Shown here: one piece after another, positions 1 through 8,743 of the stretch | Numbering within the stretch: position 1 is the first letter of the stretch | Layout of the letters: the number at the start of each line of letters is the position of its first letter | Assembly: GCA_020426505.1 (NCBI GenBank) | Contig: JAGQPX010000138.1 | Coordinates: 1 to 64,000, forward strand | From: Planctomycetaceae bacterium | Lineage (GTDB): Bacteria; Planctomycetota; Planctomycetia; Planctomycetales; Planctomycetaceae | Reading direction: 5' to 3' | DNA: 64,000 bases | Notes under the pieces: model-generated | The model's database searches: none | Told to the model about the DNA's origin: nothing | The model's input: the letters and a program-made list of their open reading frames with translations, nothing else | Position numbers and translations under genes: made by a program

Positions 1-23
1 AAACCCGGTGAGGGCTTTTTGCG

Positions 24-404
24 TTATCCGACCGACGACAACAAACAGGTGATCACCGTAACAATGGCGATGGATGTCAGAGTGAGCATCGTCCATCGAC
101 GAGACGATTGATTCGATGAAGCTGTATTGGGAGTGCGAGCGACGATGGTTGACAGAATCGCGCCGATGAACAAGACAATCGGTAGCACCAATCCCACGAA
201 CACTCCAGGATCGGGCGGCACCCAAGTGATGAGAGACAGTTCAACTGCGATCATCATCATCATCATCATCATCAAGATACTGATGTCCCAGAATGGACAA
301 CGCATCCCCATGTGCTTTGTTTCAGCTTCGTAGCTTGAAACAATGTATCGCAACATGAATCCGACCGCATAGATCCCGGTACGGCACCCCAACCGTAGTA
401 TCAA
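24..404 (-). CDS. Small predicted membrane protein with poly-methionine tract
   Basis: No family recognised. The 126-residue product looks like a four-helix integral membrane protein. Hydrophobic stretches lie near residues 9-24, 42-61 (containing seven consecutive Met), 67-90 and 106-124. The second segment is partly encoded by a pure trinucleotide tract. The tract also supplies seven consecutive in-frame ATG codons, so the true start may be inside it, giving a shorter product of about 80 residues. A strong palindromic terminator lies just upstream and separates the gene from the HD-GYP pair. Function unknown. That the frame is coding is only moderately supported, by its hydrophobic pattern. 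Confidence 0.5.
   Translation of the reverse strand: MILRLGCRTGIYAVGFMLRYIVSSYEAETKHMGMRCPFWDISILMMMMMMMIAVELSLITWVPPDPGVFVGLVLPIVLFIGAILSTIVARTPNTASSNQSSRRWTMLTLTSIAIVTVITCLLSSVG
252..272 (+). repeat. (CAT)7 trinucleotide microsatellite
   Basis: Seven perfect CAT units on the plus strand, read as ATG (Met) on the minus strand inside the small membrane-protein gene. Pure trinucleotide tracts of this length are uncommon in bacterial coding DNA. Length changes would be in frame, altering a membrane segment or the number of start codons. Confidence 0.95.
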
Positions 405-424
405 ATGTGCATTACGGAAAGAAG

Positions 425-458
425 AAGCCGGGGATCGGTCATGACCGATCCCCGGCTT
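425..458. terminator. Strong palindromic hairpin, likely bidirectional terminator
   Basis: A perfect 16-bp inverted repeat (left arm beginning AAGCCGGGGATC) surrounds a 2-nt loop, with moderately T-rich flanks on both sides (CTTCTTTCC on the minus side, GGCGTTTTC on the plus side). It lies 22 nt past the stop codon of the degenerate HD-GYP gene and is best read as the terminator of that two-gene unit. Confidence 0.75.
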
Positions 459-480
459 GGCGTTTTCAAAAGCCTATGCC

Positions 481-1437
481 TCAGACCCCAACAAGTTCGG
501 GTTCATCCGTCGGAGCGTGCCGCGGTTTCTCCAAACTCGTGCCCTTGGCTTCGATCACTTCTTCAAGGGCATGCAGGACGGCAGGATGAAACTCCGCGTC
601 GATATCGCTTTCCAACTCCTCAATGACGTCCTTGACAGCGGGCGTTGAGTCTCCGTAAACATTCTGAGTCAGATGGTCGTAAGCACGAACCGTCCGGATG
701 ATGCGGGCTCCGAACGGAATCTTGTCACCAAGCAATTGCGCTGGTGTTTCGGCCTGAGTGAGCAGCAACGGAAACGCACCAGTCAGCACCGAACCGAGTG
801 ACTCAACCAACTCCGTGCCGTGGAATGTGTGGGGAGCATTGTCATAGTCCTCCAACTCACCCACGGCTTTCTTGATGACTCGAGCCGTGATTTCCAGGTT
901 TTCCATATCCATCAGTAAGGCAGCGACACGAATGTCATCGATCTCACGCTCGGAGAGACGCATCCGCTTCGCCACTGCTTCACTTAACCCAGAGATTCGC
1001 ATCGCGCGGGACTGCAGTTTCGGGTTGGCATTCTGCAAGTACCGAGCGAGCACTTCGACCACGCCCACATGTGCTTCCCGTGCTTCCAGGGCCTTGGCCG
1101 TTCGGTCGTCACACAGCGTACCGACGAGCAGGGCTGTCAGACCAAGCACCGATCCCCAGACGGTCACAGAGAGTCCCACGATGACGGGTGAGGTCATGGG
1201 GGAAATCCCCTGCATGTTGGCGACAATGACGATCGTCGCGCCGACGACACTTAGCAATGCCAGCACCCCGGCGCGGTAGCGTCCGAGGAAAAACCCTGCG
1301 AGCACCACCGGCAGATAGTACAGGTTGAGGACAATCATCTTGTGTCCCACTGACTGATACAGTACGCACGTAATCGCGACTGTTATCAATACCAGGAACA
1401 ACTCGACGATCCGCTGATTCTTATCATTGAGATTCAT
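481..1437 (-). CDS. Membrane protein with degenerate HD-GYP-like domain
   Basis: 318 residues. The first 110 or so contain several hydrophobic helices (near 12-30, 35-52, 56-76 and 80-105), resembling a membrane sensor module. The rest aligns by pattern to an HD-GYP domain. The HDIGK metal motif is replaced by MDMEN (in AALLMDMENLE), there is no HHExxDGxGYP motif, and the later IPFGARIIRTVRAYD segment still matches the IPLxARIxAVADxYD signature. The metal ligands are therefore lost, so c-di-GMP hydrolysis is not expected and a receptor or partner role is more likely. It lies 58 nt downstream of an intact HD-GYP gene on the same strand and is probably co-transcribed with it. Confidence 0.75.
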   Translation of the reverse strand: MNLNDKNQRIVELFLVLITVAITCVLYQSVGHKMIVLNLYYLPVVLAGFFLGRYRAGVLALLSVVGATIVIVANMQGISPMTSPVIVGLSVTVWGSVLGLTALLVGTLCDDRTAKALEAREAHVGVVEVLARYLQNANPKLQSRAMRISGLSEAVAKRMRLSEREIDDIRVAALLMDMENLEITARVIKKAVGELEDYDNAPHTFHGTELVESLGSVLTGAFPLLLTQAETPAQLLGDKIPFGARIIRTVRAYDHLTQNVYGDSTPAVKDVIEELESDIDAEFHPAVLHALEEVIEAKGTSLEKPRHAPTDEPELVGV

Positions 1438-1495
1438 GTGTTCGACCTTTGTCGACAGGGTGTTCGTGAATGAACAGGGAGTTGGACGAGAGTGT

Positions 1496-2710
1496 CTAAT
1501 CTACGGACGAGTCGGCCAGCACCGACGCAGAGCGGACATGCTCTTGCTCTGACTGGAATTGGCGGTCGGACAAGCTCAGCGAAGCTGATGCCTGTTCGAT
1601 CGTTTGCGTCAGAAGCAACTCTTGCTCACTGGTGAGTTTGTCGATGTCGACCGAAGCAGCATCCTCGTCTGCTGCGTTAGTGGGCGACACAAACTCTGCG
1701 TAGGGTTCTGCAAACTTCCTGCTGATGTCATGGAACTGCTCGTGGATCGACAGAAACACTTCGATAAGCCGGGGGTCAAACTGCTTGCCGGATTCGGCTT
1801 TGATGATCTCGACACATTTTTCGTGCGGATATGGCTCTTTATAGACGCGTCGTGAGGCCAATGCGTCGTACACATCAGCGATCGCAACAATACGAGCGGA
1901 CAACGGAATCTCCTCTTCGATGAGCCCGACCGGATATCCCTCGCCATCCCACCGTTCGTGGTGACAAAACGCAATCTCACGAGCCATCTCAAGAAAATTG
2001 GAATTCCCCAGCCGTTGCTCGATCTGTCGAATACACTCGCCTCCGAGTGTCGTATGAACTTGCATCCGGAAACGCTCGTTCTCGTTGAGCTTGCCTGGCT
2101 TCAACAGCACGGCATCTTCAACGCCGACTTTGCCAATGTCGTGCAATGCGGAACTGATACCGATGGTGCGAACGAACGCTGGTGTAATGACCTTCCGATA
2201 ACGTGAATGACGTCGCAAAGCCGACGCCAACCGTGTCGCGTACATTGCGATTCGTTCAAGATGGTGCCCCGTATCCGGATCGCGTGACTCGGCCAGTTTC
2301 GCAAGACCAAAAATAACCGCGTCACGTGTTCGCACGAGTTCTTTTGCCCGCAGCAGGTTCTCCTCATGCGACTGCATCTCGCGCTGCTCATGCTCGACGT
2401 TCATGCGCGTGAGAACAAGGTAGGCGACAATCGATTGCAAACCGCAGATCCACACAAATCCGAGCAGGCGACTCCCCGACATCGCCGAGAGCAAACCCTC
2501 AGCCGTCAATTCCTGGTGCGTTTCTGATTCTGATGTGCCGCCGTCAGTCGTCCGCTGAGGTTCAATTGACAGCTCTTGGGCCGCCTGCCACTTTGCCGAG
2601 GCAACCATGAACTGGTCCTGCATCCAAAGACCAAAGCACAGACACACGGCCTGAGCAGCGATCATCAGGACGACAACTCGAATGTTGCGTGGTAGGGAAG
2701 GCCAACTCAT
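1496..2710 (-). CDS. Membrane-anchored HD-GYP phosphodiesterase
   Basis: 404 residues from the chosen ATG, where an N-terminal transmembrane helix (VVVLMIAAQAVCL) begins almost at once; a longer frame to 2836 adds an unconvincing tail. A periplasmic loop follows, then a second helix and a coiled-coil-like linker (HEQREMQSHEENLLRAKELV). The HD-GYP domain occupies about residues 140-330 with intact motifs: HDIGK, HHERWDGEGYP and IPLSARIVAIADVYDAL. Family knowledge: such proteins hydrolyse c-di-GMP or related dinucleotides using a metal centre. The 70-residue tail is acidic and Gln/Ser rich. The likely role is a membrane sensor controlling c-di-GMP, with the degenerate HD-GYP protein downstream as a possible partner. 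Confidence 0.88.
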   Translation of the reverse strand: MSWPSLPRNIRVVVLMIAAQAVCLCFGLWMQDQFMVASAKWQAAQELSIEPQRTTDGGTSESETHQELTAEGLLSAMSGSRLLGFVWICGLQSIVAYLVLTRMNVEHEQREMQSHEENLLRAKELVRTRDAVIFGLAKLAESRDPDTGHHLERIAMYATRLASALRRHSRYRKVITPAFVRTIGISSALHDIGKVGVEDAVLLKPGKLNENERFRMQVHTTLGGECIRQIEQRLGNSNFLEMAREIAFCHHERWDGEGYPVGLIEEEIPLSARIVAIADVYDALASRRVYKEPYPHEKCVEIIKAESGKQFDPRLIEVFLSIHEQFHDISRKFAEPYAEFVSPTNAADEDAASVDIDKLTSEQELLLTQTIEQASASLSLSDRQFQSEQEHVRSASVLADSSVD

Positions 2711-3141
2711 GATGGGGATACTCGACTCAGTGGTCGTTTGTCGATCGGAATCACAAGATCTGCCCGGCGTATGTTGGCGGATCTCGCGCAGCAATCGAAC
2801 TTTGAATAGGAACGTGCCGCCAAAGGAGGCAGCCAAGCCGTCGACTCACGTTGCATTTCTTGCCGTTGAGAGCTTGCTGCTGAGAGACATTAGTTGTCTC
2901 AAATCACTTACAAGAGTAGGTCGCGAGTGGCCTCGAGGCCGAGCTTCACGTTGCTTTTCGGCAATCTGCTGACCGATCGCGACGGTTGTAACGGTCCCCC
3001 CGGCGAGAACTGTTTCGTTTCGCCACGATGTGGAATCGTTCGTCGATCTTTGCTCCGGTGACCGCTTACGGTTCCGCAGATTGTGCCGAACGGACTCGGC
3101 TTTCCCTTCGAAGGAGTGATGCCTATCATTCCGCCACGCAC
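2711..3141. other. Divergent intergenic region with a short hairpin
   Basis: No convincing gene between the HD-GYP gene and the next plus-strand gene. It holds a short inverted repeat, GAGACA-ttagt-TGTCTC, at 2884-2900, which could be a regulator site, and an AAGGAG motif at 3111-3116. Frames open here on either strand lack protein-like composition. Confidence 0.4.
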
Positions 3142-3145
3142 ATGA
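3119..3145 (+). CDS. Possible 8-residue leader peptide
   Basis: An ATG two bases after AAGGAG (3111-3116) opens an 8-codon frame (MPIIPPRT). Its TGA stop overlaps the ATG of the downstream gene as ATGA. The layout would allow translational coupling or a Pro-rich leader, but the spacing from the ribosome site is very short. Weakly supported. Confidence 0.25.
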   Translation: MPIIPPRT

Positions 3146-3522
3146 CACCCGAACCTTCAACTCCCGACACGACTGGTCTTCGCCTGCCTTTTCAAGGCAT
3201 GCGTTGGGACGGATCCTGCTTCTGGGTCATCCACCGACGTCGAGAATTCGGTCCGTTTGATTACGAATGGAGCCACGACCTGCGAGGAGTGACGCTACTT
3301 TATCGTGGGACCAAGTTCGGGGAGATTTGTAACGAACTCGAGTTCTTTGCGGATTTGAAAGAGTTCGGGCTTCCAAGATGCGTGTCGGCGGTTGCATCCG
3401 TGACTCTTGGTTGCATCAGCTACAGCATTCTCCACGGCCTCTCTTCCAATGAAAAGCAACGGCTGATCGCCTTCCGTCTGACCGAACAGGGGTATGGTGC
3501 CTTCGCGCAGGTCGCAAGCTGA
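3142..3522 (+). CDS. Conserved-looking hypothetical protein
   Basis: 126 residues from the chosen ATG; a longer frame to 3028 reads an implausible Ser/Arg-rich leader. The product is globular, with no signal peptide or membrane helix. It has an aromatic-rich N-terminal half (residues such as WVIHRRREFGPFDYEW, then GVTLLYRGTKFGEICNE), and composition and frame use are convincing for a real gene. I do not recognise the family with certainty and cannot assign a function. It stands alone, divergent from the HD-GYP pair. Confidence 0.6.
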   Translation: MTPEPSTPDTTGLRLPFQGMRWDGSCFWVIHRRREFGPFDYEWSHDLRGVTLLYRGTKFGEICNELEFFADLKEFGLPRCVSAVASVTLGCISYSILHGLSSNEKQRLIAFRLTEQGYGAFAQVAS

Positions 3523-3916
3523 CGTTGACGATCGGTCTCAGTCAGATCGAATCCCCGGACGATTCGTCGATCGACACGTTCGCCGTCGACAGACTATTCC
3601 TGAAGCAGACGTGCATCGTTGCGCAACAGACTGTCAATTGGAAAACGGCCGGGTTTGAAGACCCAATGCGAAAAACGGCGTTGACGCAACGAGCAAATTA
3701 TTTCCACCACTGCCCTTACGTCAAATTAACGCCACGCAGGTCAAGCTTGGCATTATCGTTGCTGAGATTAGCTAGGCGATTTCAACTGAATTGTGTTATC
3801 GTTCCGCCCATCGCAGGGCGGGCATAGGCCCCTGACCTTGTTCGGTGGACACGGAATCGTGCTTGTGTGACCTCGAGTCAGGTCGATGGGCCAAATTCTC
3901 TCAAAGGAGTTGAGGG
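3523..3916. other. Intergenic region, no gene supported
   Basis: 394 nt upstream of the large propeller gene. A 100-residue open frame at 3525-3827 has no start context or protein-like pattern and is rejected. The stretch just upstream of the next gene has a GGAG-type site (AAAGGAGTTGAGGG, about 3904-3917) suitable for its ATG. A promoter is probably present, but I could not place one confidently. Confidence 0.4.
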
Positions 3917-6900
3917 ATGGCCAAGCGACAATGCCAGGGATGGCATGACAGTTTGACTTGTCAGCTAGCGATGGCAGGACTGCTCTTCTGCCTGGGACCA
4001 CCTCCCTTACAAGCGAACGATCCACTGGATCGTGCTGGCGATAGTCCTCCTCCCCCTCCAGCGTTACACCATACATCTCCCGTTCCGCCCGCTGACGAAT
4101 CGGGCACAAGCGACGCTTCTCGAAATCCATCCCTCGAATCGTCTCGCAGGACTTCCCTGAATCCTCTGCTCGTGAGAGATCGCAGGCACCGGCTACTCCT
4201 GAAACGGGGTACAACTGCTTTCGAGGAAGGCAATACCTTCGAAGGAATTGCTCACCTTCAAGCTCTGCTCGACGCGTCACAAGATGCGTTCATTTGGACT
4301 GACAAATCTCCCCATCCTCAGGGGGCGAAACGGGCCGTCATTCACCGCATCCAAACGTTGCCGTTCCATCTGCGACAGGACTATGAACGGCTCCATGGAT
4401 CGACCGCAAGGAATCTCCTGTCCCGTTATCAAACGGGACGCGAAACACAACAGCTCGCTGAGTTGATGACACGCTTCGGATACTCGAACGCTGCTGGAGA
4501 TGCATCTATCGCTCAATTCCTTCTTTCATTGGACTCAGGTCGACAGTCGCAAGCGCGAGAGTGGGCGAATTTCCTCAAGGCGGATCCGTATCACTGGTCA
4601 CGTCTGCCACTTCCCATGAAACAACTTATTGGCAATCAGATCCTTAATGAGGAAGTGATCGCTGCCTCATCTTCGGATTCATCCGCTTCGGAACGCGACG
4701 CCAACACGCAATTCGTCAGCTATCACCGGATAAGCGAAACCGATCATCCTGAAGCCTCGCCATACCCAGCCCCGAACTGGACACTTCGGTTCTGTGCCAA
4801 CCTTGCCTCATCTGCTTCGGATGCACTAGGCGAGGCGCAACGGGCCAACAACGCACAGGACAACGAGGTCGCCAGGATCATCATGGATGCATACGAATCC
4901 TGGTTGTCTCATCGCATGGAATACGATCTTCCGGTCTCCACCGCCAATGAAGCAATTGTCGCAGTCGACCTCCTCATACTTCGCGACTTTACACACATCA
5001 GAGCCTTGGACTTACGCACCGGTGCCGAACGATGGAGATTCGCCTGCAACTGCTCCCTCGCTAACGCTGCCTCGGAAACGCTGGCGGAGAGAGAACGGAG
5101 TAGCGGAGAAGTATCTCTTGATTTTCACTCCCGCTTCACTGGCAATTCGGTTTTCGGTCGGCTTGCAACCGATGGTCGACGCGTGTTCGCCATCGATAGC
5201 TCCACAAGTCAGAATCCCTGTCCGAATCAACTCATCGCGTTGTCCACAAACCCCGACCCTGCATACCAACCAAAGTCGAAGCCCTCCACTCAGACAGTGG
5301 CTCCTCTCTGGATACGCGGTGGACATTCTGGATCCGTTCCGGATGATTTGGCTAACCATGTGCTCCTCGGATGTCCTCTCTCCGTCGATGAACGCCTTTA
5401 CGTGATGGGAGAACAAGACCGGCAAATCAATCTTTTTTCTCTTGAAGCGGCAACCGGGCACACAATCTGGAAGCAGGCAATCGCTTTGGCAGATAAGCCG
5501 ATCCTGGAGGACAACCTCCGGCTTCGGACTGCCTGTATACCCCTGTATCACAACGGCATCGTCTGCTGCCCAACCGAAGTGGGCATCGTTGTCGGCGTCG
5601 ACGCACTCACCGGACGCCTCGAGTGGGTCTACGATCACAAGGACGAGGAGCAACGCGGCAATTCAGGCCGCTGGGCGTTCAATGGTGGCAGCCATACCGA
5701 CTGTTCACTTCTGCCCAATCACGCTTTCATTAATCAAGGACGCCTGCTCTATCTTCCTCTTCGTTCTCGGCATGTCCATTGCCTCGACGCCACTCGCGGA
5801 GGCTTAGTGTGGAAGTGCCCTCGAAATGATGGACTTGCAATCGGCGGTGTGACTCCATCGTCTGTTATTATCCTGGGTGGTCGAGAATGCCGGGCATTGC
5901 GAATGACCGATGGTCACGAACTCTGGCAGACGTCAACTCCTGAACCTGCCGGGACCGGAGCCGTCACAGGCGACCAATATCTCCTGCCAACATCAAACGG
6001 ACCTTGCCTGTCAATCGACTTGAAAGACGGAAGCACTGACAGTCAGCGATTCCATCGCCTGTTACATCGACTTGTCGGAGGTGAGTACGCCCCAACCGGC
6101 AATCTTCTTGTGCATCAGAATCGAATCATTGCGACGACACCACTTGAAGTCCGCGTTTACGATCAGGCAAATCACCGACTCGAACGACTCAACGCAGCCG
6201 CCAAGCGGTATCCCCTATCACCACCTGAGCGCCTCGTCCATGCACAGCTGCTCATGACTCTCGGCGAACGAGATTCGTCGGAAGACGTCTTGAAAAACCT
6301 CGTCGAAGACAATCTTAATGAGGACGTCGCCCGGCCAGCTGAGCTGCTCTTGCAGGAAGTCCTCTATGCTCAGTTAGAAGAGACCGACGATCCTATGTCA
6401 ATCCTTGATCGGATCTCCCATCTGTCGCGGACCGACAACGACCGGACACGACTACAACTCAGCCGCTTGGACGTTTCGCTCCGACTGGATGACAGCGAGA
6501 TGTTCATTGATACCTTGGAAACACTTCAAAGCCCGTCGAACAATTCTCTCATCTCCATCGACGGCAACGACGAGTATGTCGTGTCTGCCGACCAGTACTT
6601 TCGCGAACGCCTTGCGTCGTTGATCGATGATGACCATCCACTGTTAAGTAAGGCCGTTTCGTCTTACCTTCAACGCCAGATTCAGCAACATTCGCAATTC
6701 GCCAACGACCCTCGGCTGGAACGGCTCGTTTCCCTGTTTGCCGATTGGCCCCAATCCGAACAGTTGAGATTCATGTTGGCGAGACGTTGGATGGACAACC
6801 ATCGAATTCAGGAAGCGGAGCTGTTGTTGCTCTCGGGTCCGTCAGATTCCCCATCGCGTTTGTTCCCGCAGTCCGAACTGCTGCTGTCACGTTTGTACCG

Positions 6901-8620
6901 CGATCAGAACATGCTCTCCGAGGCAGAACAGGTGATGACACCAACGACACCCGATCTTCGGGACGTTGCCAAACTCGGGAGTCGTGCTTCTGCTTTGCCA
7001 CGTGACCAGACCTCATTACCGACTTCCGTGTCATCGACGGTTAAGCCGGCGCATGGAGTTGCTTTGTCCGCCAGCTCGATTACGCCGCCCATTCCGCATG
7101 CTTACGAAATCGTGGAACACCGGTGTATCGGCACATGTTCTCACGGAGACGAATGCGAATGTCGTAGGGCGAGGGATCTTTATGAGGGAATCCGTCGGTC
7201 GTTCACCCCACGACTCACCGGAAGTTTCGGAGTGCTCGACGCAAGCGTGATCAAGACGAAACGAACTCACAGCCGACTCATTCTCGTTGATCGCAATACA
7301 GGCCAGTCGCGAGGGGAACTGGAGGTTCCCTCTCCGTATTGGGCATTGCCACAGTCAATCAACAACCGAACGGGGCAAATGATGGTCATCGGCGGTGAGT
7401 CGGCTCACGGTCTGTCTCTCCTTGAGCGGAAGGCCTTGTGGTCAGTTGAGTCGATGAGGTCTGCTCGCAAGAACGAGAAGATTCTGGTGGGTCCCCACGG
7501 CAGTGACTTCTGCGTCCTGCAAACTTCTCGCGAACTTCGAGTCGTTCATCCTGCAACAGGGCGGACGTTGTGGAAGCGAACACATTTGCCCCCGGGAATC
7601 GGTCTCCTGGAACATGAGACAGTGGGAATTATCGGAGATTCACGTACGCTGTGTGTCTTCGATGATGATCTGACCTCCTACACTCTGTACCACACGCAAT
7701 CTGGCCGCAGCATCCGTCAGGGAACACGAGACCTTCCCCGGGGAACGAGAAGTCGCAATCGCTGGGCCACGGGACGTCATCTCGTGGAGATTGTGACAGA
7801 TGAAGCGGGTGACCGACTTTCTGTCTGGAACAGTCATGACGACCGACTTGCGTTCAACCTTCCATTGATCAATCGTCTCGCCGCACCACTTCCCGGCGGA
7901 AACGACTTTGCTTTCGTCGCCCGAGACGGAAGACTTCGCATCCTCAATGTCGCCAACGAACGCCTTCTGCTGGACGTTCCGCTTTCGATCAAGGTTGACC
8001 ATCCTGATGGAACGCCAACCGACACTCTCCTTTCAGGTATTACCAAGATGACGGCGTTTTCGGATCGAGATCGATTCTATGTCAGCCTTGCGAACGAATC
8101 GGCAGTTACAGAGTCAACGGTGACAGCAGTGACCGATCAGACCGAGGTCCCCCACGTCCGTGTTCATGGTCGATTGCTTGCTTTCGACCAAGCAACGGGA
8201 GAGCAACTTTGGGACCGAACGATTGAGGATAGCTGCATACCAATTCGTCCAGATGCTGCCCCCAAAGTGATGTTGTTACTCAGCCGAAACCTGGATGGCC
8301 AAGGTGGGAATCGACGACAGTCAAATCAGCGTAGCGACTCAATGATGGCCGAGGTGCTTGACACAAGAACCGGCGTCACCGCAGTACGACGGGAGCGACT
8401 TCTGCTCTCCCGACTCGTTCAATACCACTACGAATCAATCGATCGACATCAACCGGATGGCGATGGCTCCGACACTCTGTCCACCACCGAACGTCACTCG
8501 TCAGAAGTCGTCGCCAGCCTGATCGGACTCGATTCCCGGATTGACATTCACGCTCACCCGCAAACCACGGCTCCTGCAATTCGCCTCGCCACAGAGGATC
8601 CGCTCATGATCAATCACTAG
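3917..8620 (+). CDS. Large secreted PQQ-like beta-propeller protein
   Basis: 1567 residues. An atypical but plausible signal segment ends near residue 34 (LLFCLGPPPLQA). Residues 90-290 are alpha-helical, TPR-like. A first propeller follows, with repeated blades of the PQQ or BamB type: DLRTGAERWRF, EAATGHTIWKQ, DALTGRLEWVY, DATRGGLVWKC and MTDGHELWQ. A helical middle region (about 740-1010) and a second propeller (about 1110-1500, blades such as HPATGRTLWKR and DQATGEQLWDR) complete it. A CxxxCxHxxxCxC cluster sits between them at residues 1070-1082. Propellers of this kind act as scaffolds or ligand-binding platforms in the envelope; no enzyme activity is implied. A strong upstream ribosome site supports the start. 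Function unknown. Confidence 0.8.
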   Translation: MAKRQCQGWHDSLTCQLAMAGLLFCLGPPPLQANDPLDRAGDSPPPPPALHHTSPVPPADESGTSDASRNPSLESSRRTSLNPLLVRDRRHRLLLKRGTTAFEEGNTFEGIAHLQALLDASQDAFIWTDKSPHPQGAKRAVIHRIQTLPFHLRQDYERLHGSTARNLLSRYQTGRETQQLAELMTRFGYSNAAGDASIAQFLLSLDSGRQSQAREWANFLKADPYHWSRLPLPMKQLIGNQILNEEVIAASSSDSSASERDANTQFVSYHRISETDHPEASPYPAPNWTLRFCANLASSASDALGEAQRANNAQDNEVARIIMDAYESWLSHRMEYDLPVSTANEAIVAVDLLILRDFTHIRALDLRTGAERWRFACNCSLANAASETLAERERSSGEVSLDFHSRFTGNSVFGRLATDGRRVFAIDSSTSQNPCPNQLIALSTNPDPAYQPKSKPSTQTVAPLWIRGGHSGSVPDDLANHVLLGCPLSVDERLYVMGEQDRQINLFSLEAATGHTIWKQAIALADKPILEDNLRLRTACIPLYHNGIVCCPTEVGIVVGVDALTGRLEWVYDHKDEEQRGNSGRWAFNGGSHTDCSLLPNHAFINQGRLLYLPLRSRHVHCLDATRGGLVWKCPRNDGLAIGGVTPSSVIILGGRECRALRMTDGHELWQTSTPEPAGTGAVTGDQYLLPTSNGPCLSIDLKDGSTDSQRFHRLLHRLVGGEYAPTGNLLVHQNRIIATTPLEVRVYDQANHRLERLNAAAKRYPLSPPERLVHAQLLMTLGERDSSEDVLKNLVEDNLNEDVARPAELLLQEVLYAQLEETDDPMSILDRISHLSRTDNDRTRLQLSRLDVSLRLDDSEMFIDTLETLQSPSNNSLISIDGNDEYVVSADQYFRERLASLIDDDHPLLSKAVSSYLQRQIQQHSQFANDPRLERLVSLFADWPQSEQLRFMLARRWMDNHRIQEAELLLLSGPSDSPSRLFPQSELLLSRLYRDQNMLSEAEQVMTPTTPDLRDVAKLGSRASALPRDQTSLPTSVSSTVKPAHGVALSASSITPPIPHAYEIVEHRCIGTCSHGDECECRRARDLYEGIRRSFTPRLTGSFGVLDASVIKTKRTHSRLILVDRNTGQSRGELEVPSPYWALPQSINNRTGQMMVIGGESAHGLSLLERKALWSVESMRSARKNEKILVGPHGSDFCVLQTSRELRVVHPATGRTLWKRTHLPPGIGLLEHETVGIIGDSRTLCVFDDDLTSYTLYHTQSGRSIRQGTRDLPRGTRSRNRWATGRHLVEIVTDEAGDRLSVWNSHDDRLAFNLPLINRLAAPLPGGNDFAFVARDGRLRILNVANERLLLDVPLSIKVDHPDGTPTDTLLSGITKMTAFSDRDRFYVSLANESAVTESTVTAVTDQTEVPHVRVHGRLLAFDQATGEQLWDRTIEDSCIPIRPDAAPKVMLLLSRNLDGQGGNRRQSNQRSDSMMAEVLDTRTGVTAVRRERLLLSRLVQYHYESIDRHQPDGDGSDTLSTTERHSSEVVASLIGLDSRIDIHAHPQTTAPAIRLATEDPLMINH

Positions 8621-8702
8621 TACCATTGGCACGTTCCAGAACCGGGTTGGGAGTATCATGCCGTCCAACTTTCGTGCATCGGCCATCGAATCACGTATTT
8701 GT

Positions 8703-8720
8703 CTGCTTCCGTGGAAGCAG
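8703..8720. terminator. Hairpin between convergent genes
   Basis: CTGCTTCC-GT-GGAAGCAG, an 8-bp stem, lies between the stop of the propeller gene and that of the DUF1573-like gene. It has no clear T tract, so terminator function is tentative. Confidence 0.35.
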
Positions 8721-8743
8721 GACGAACACAACTCGATTCACAC

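Noticed and set aside
3525..3827. 100-codon plus-strand frame
   Set aside because: No ribosome site, no protein-like pattern, and not supported by its neighbours.
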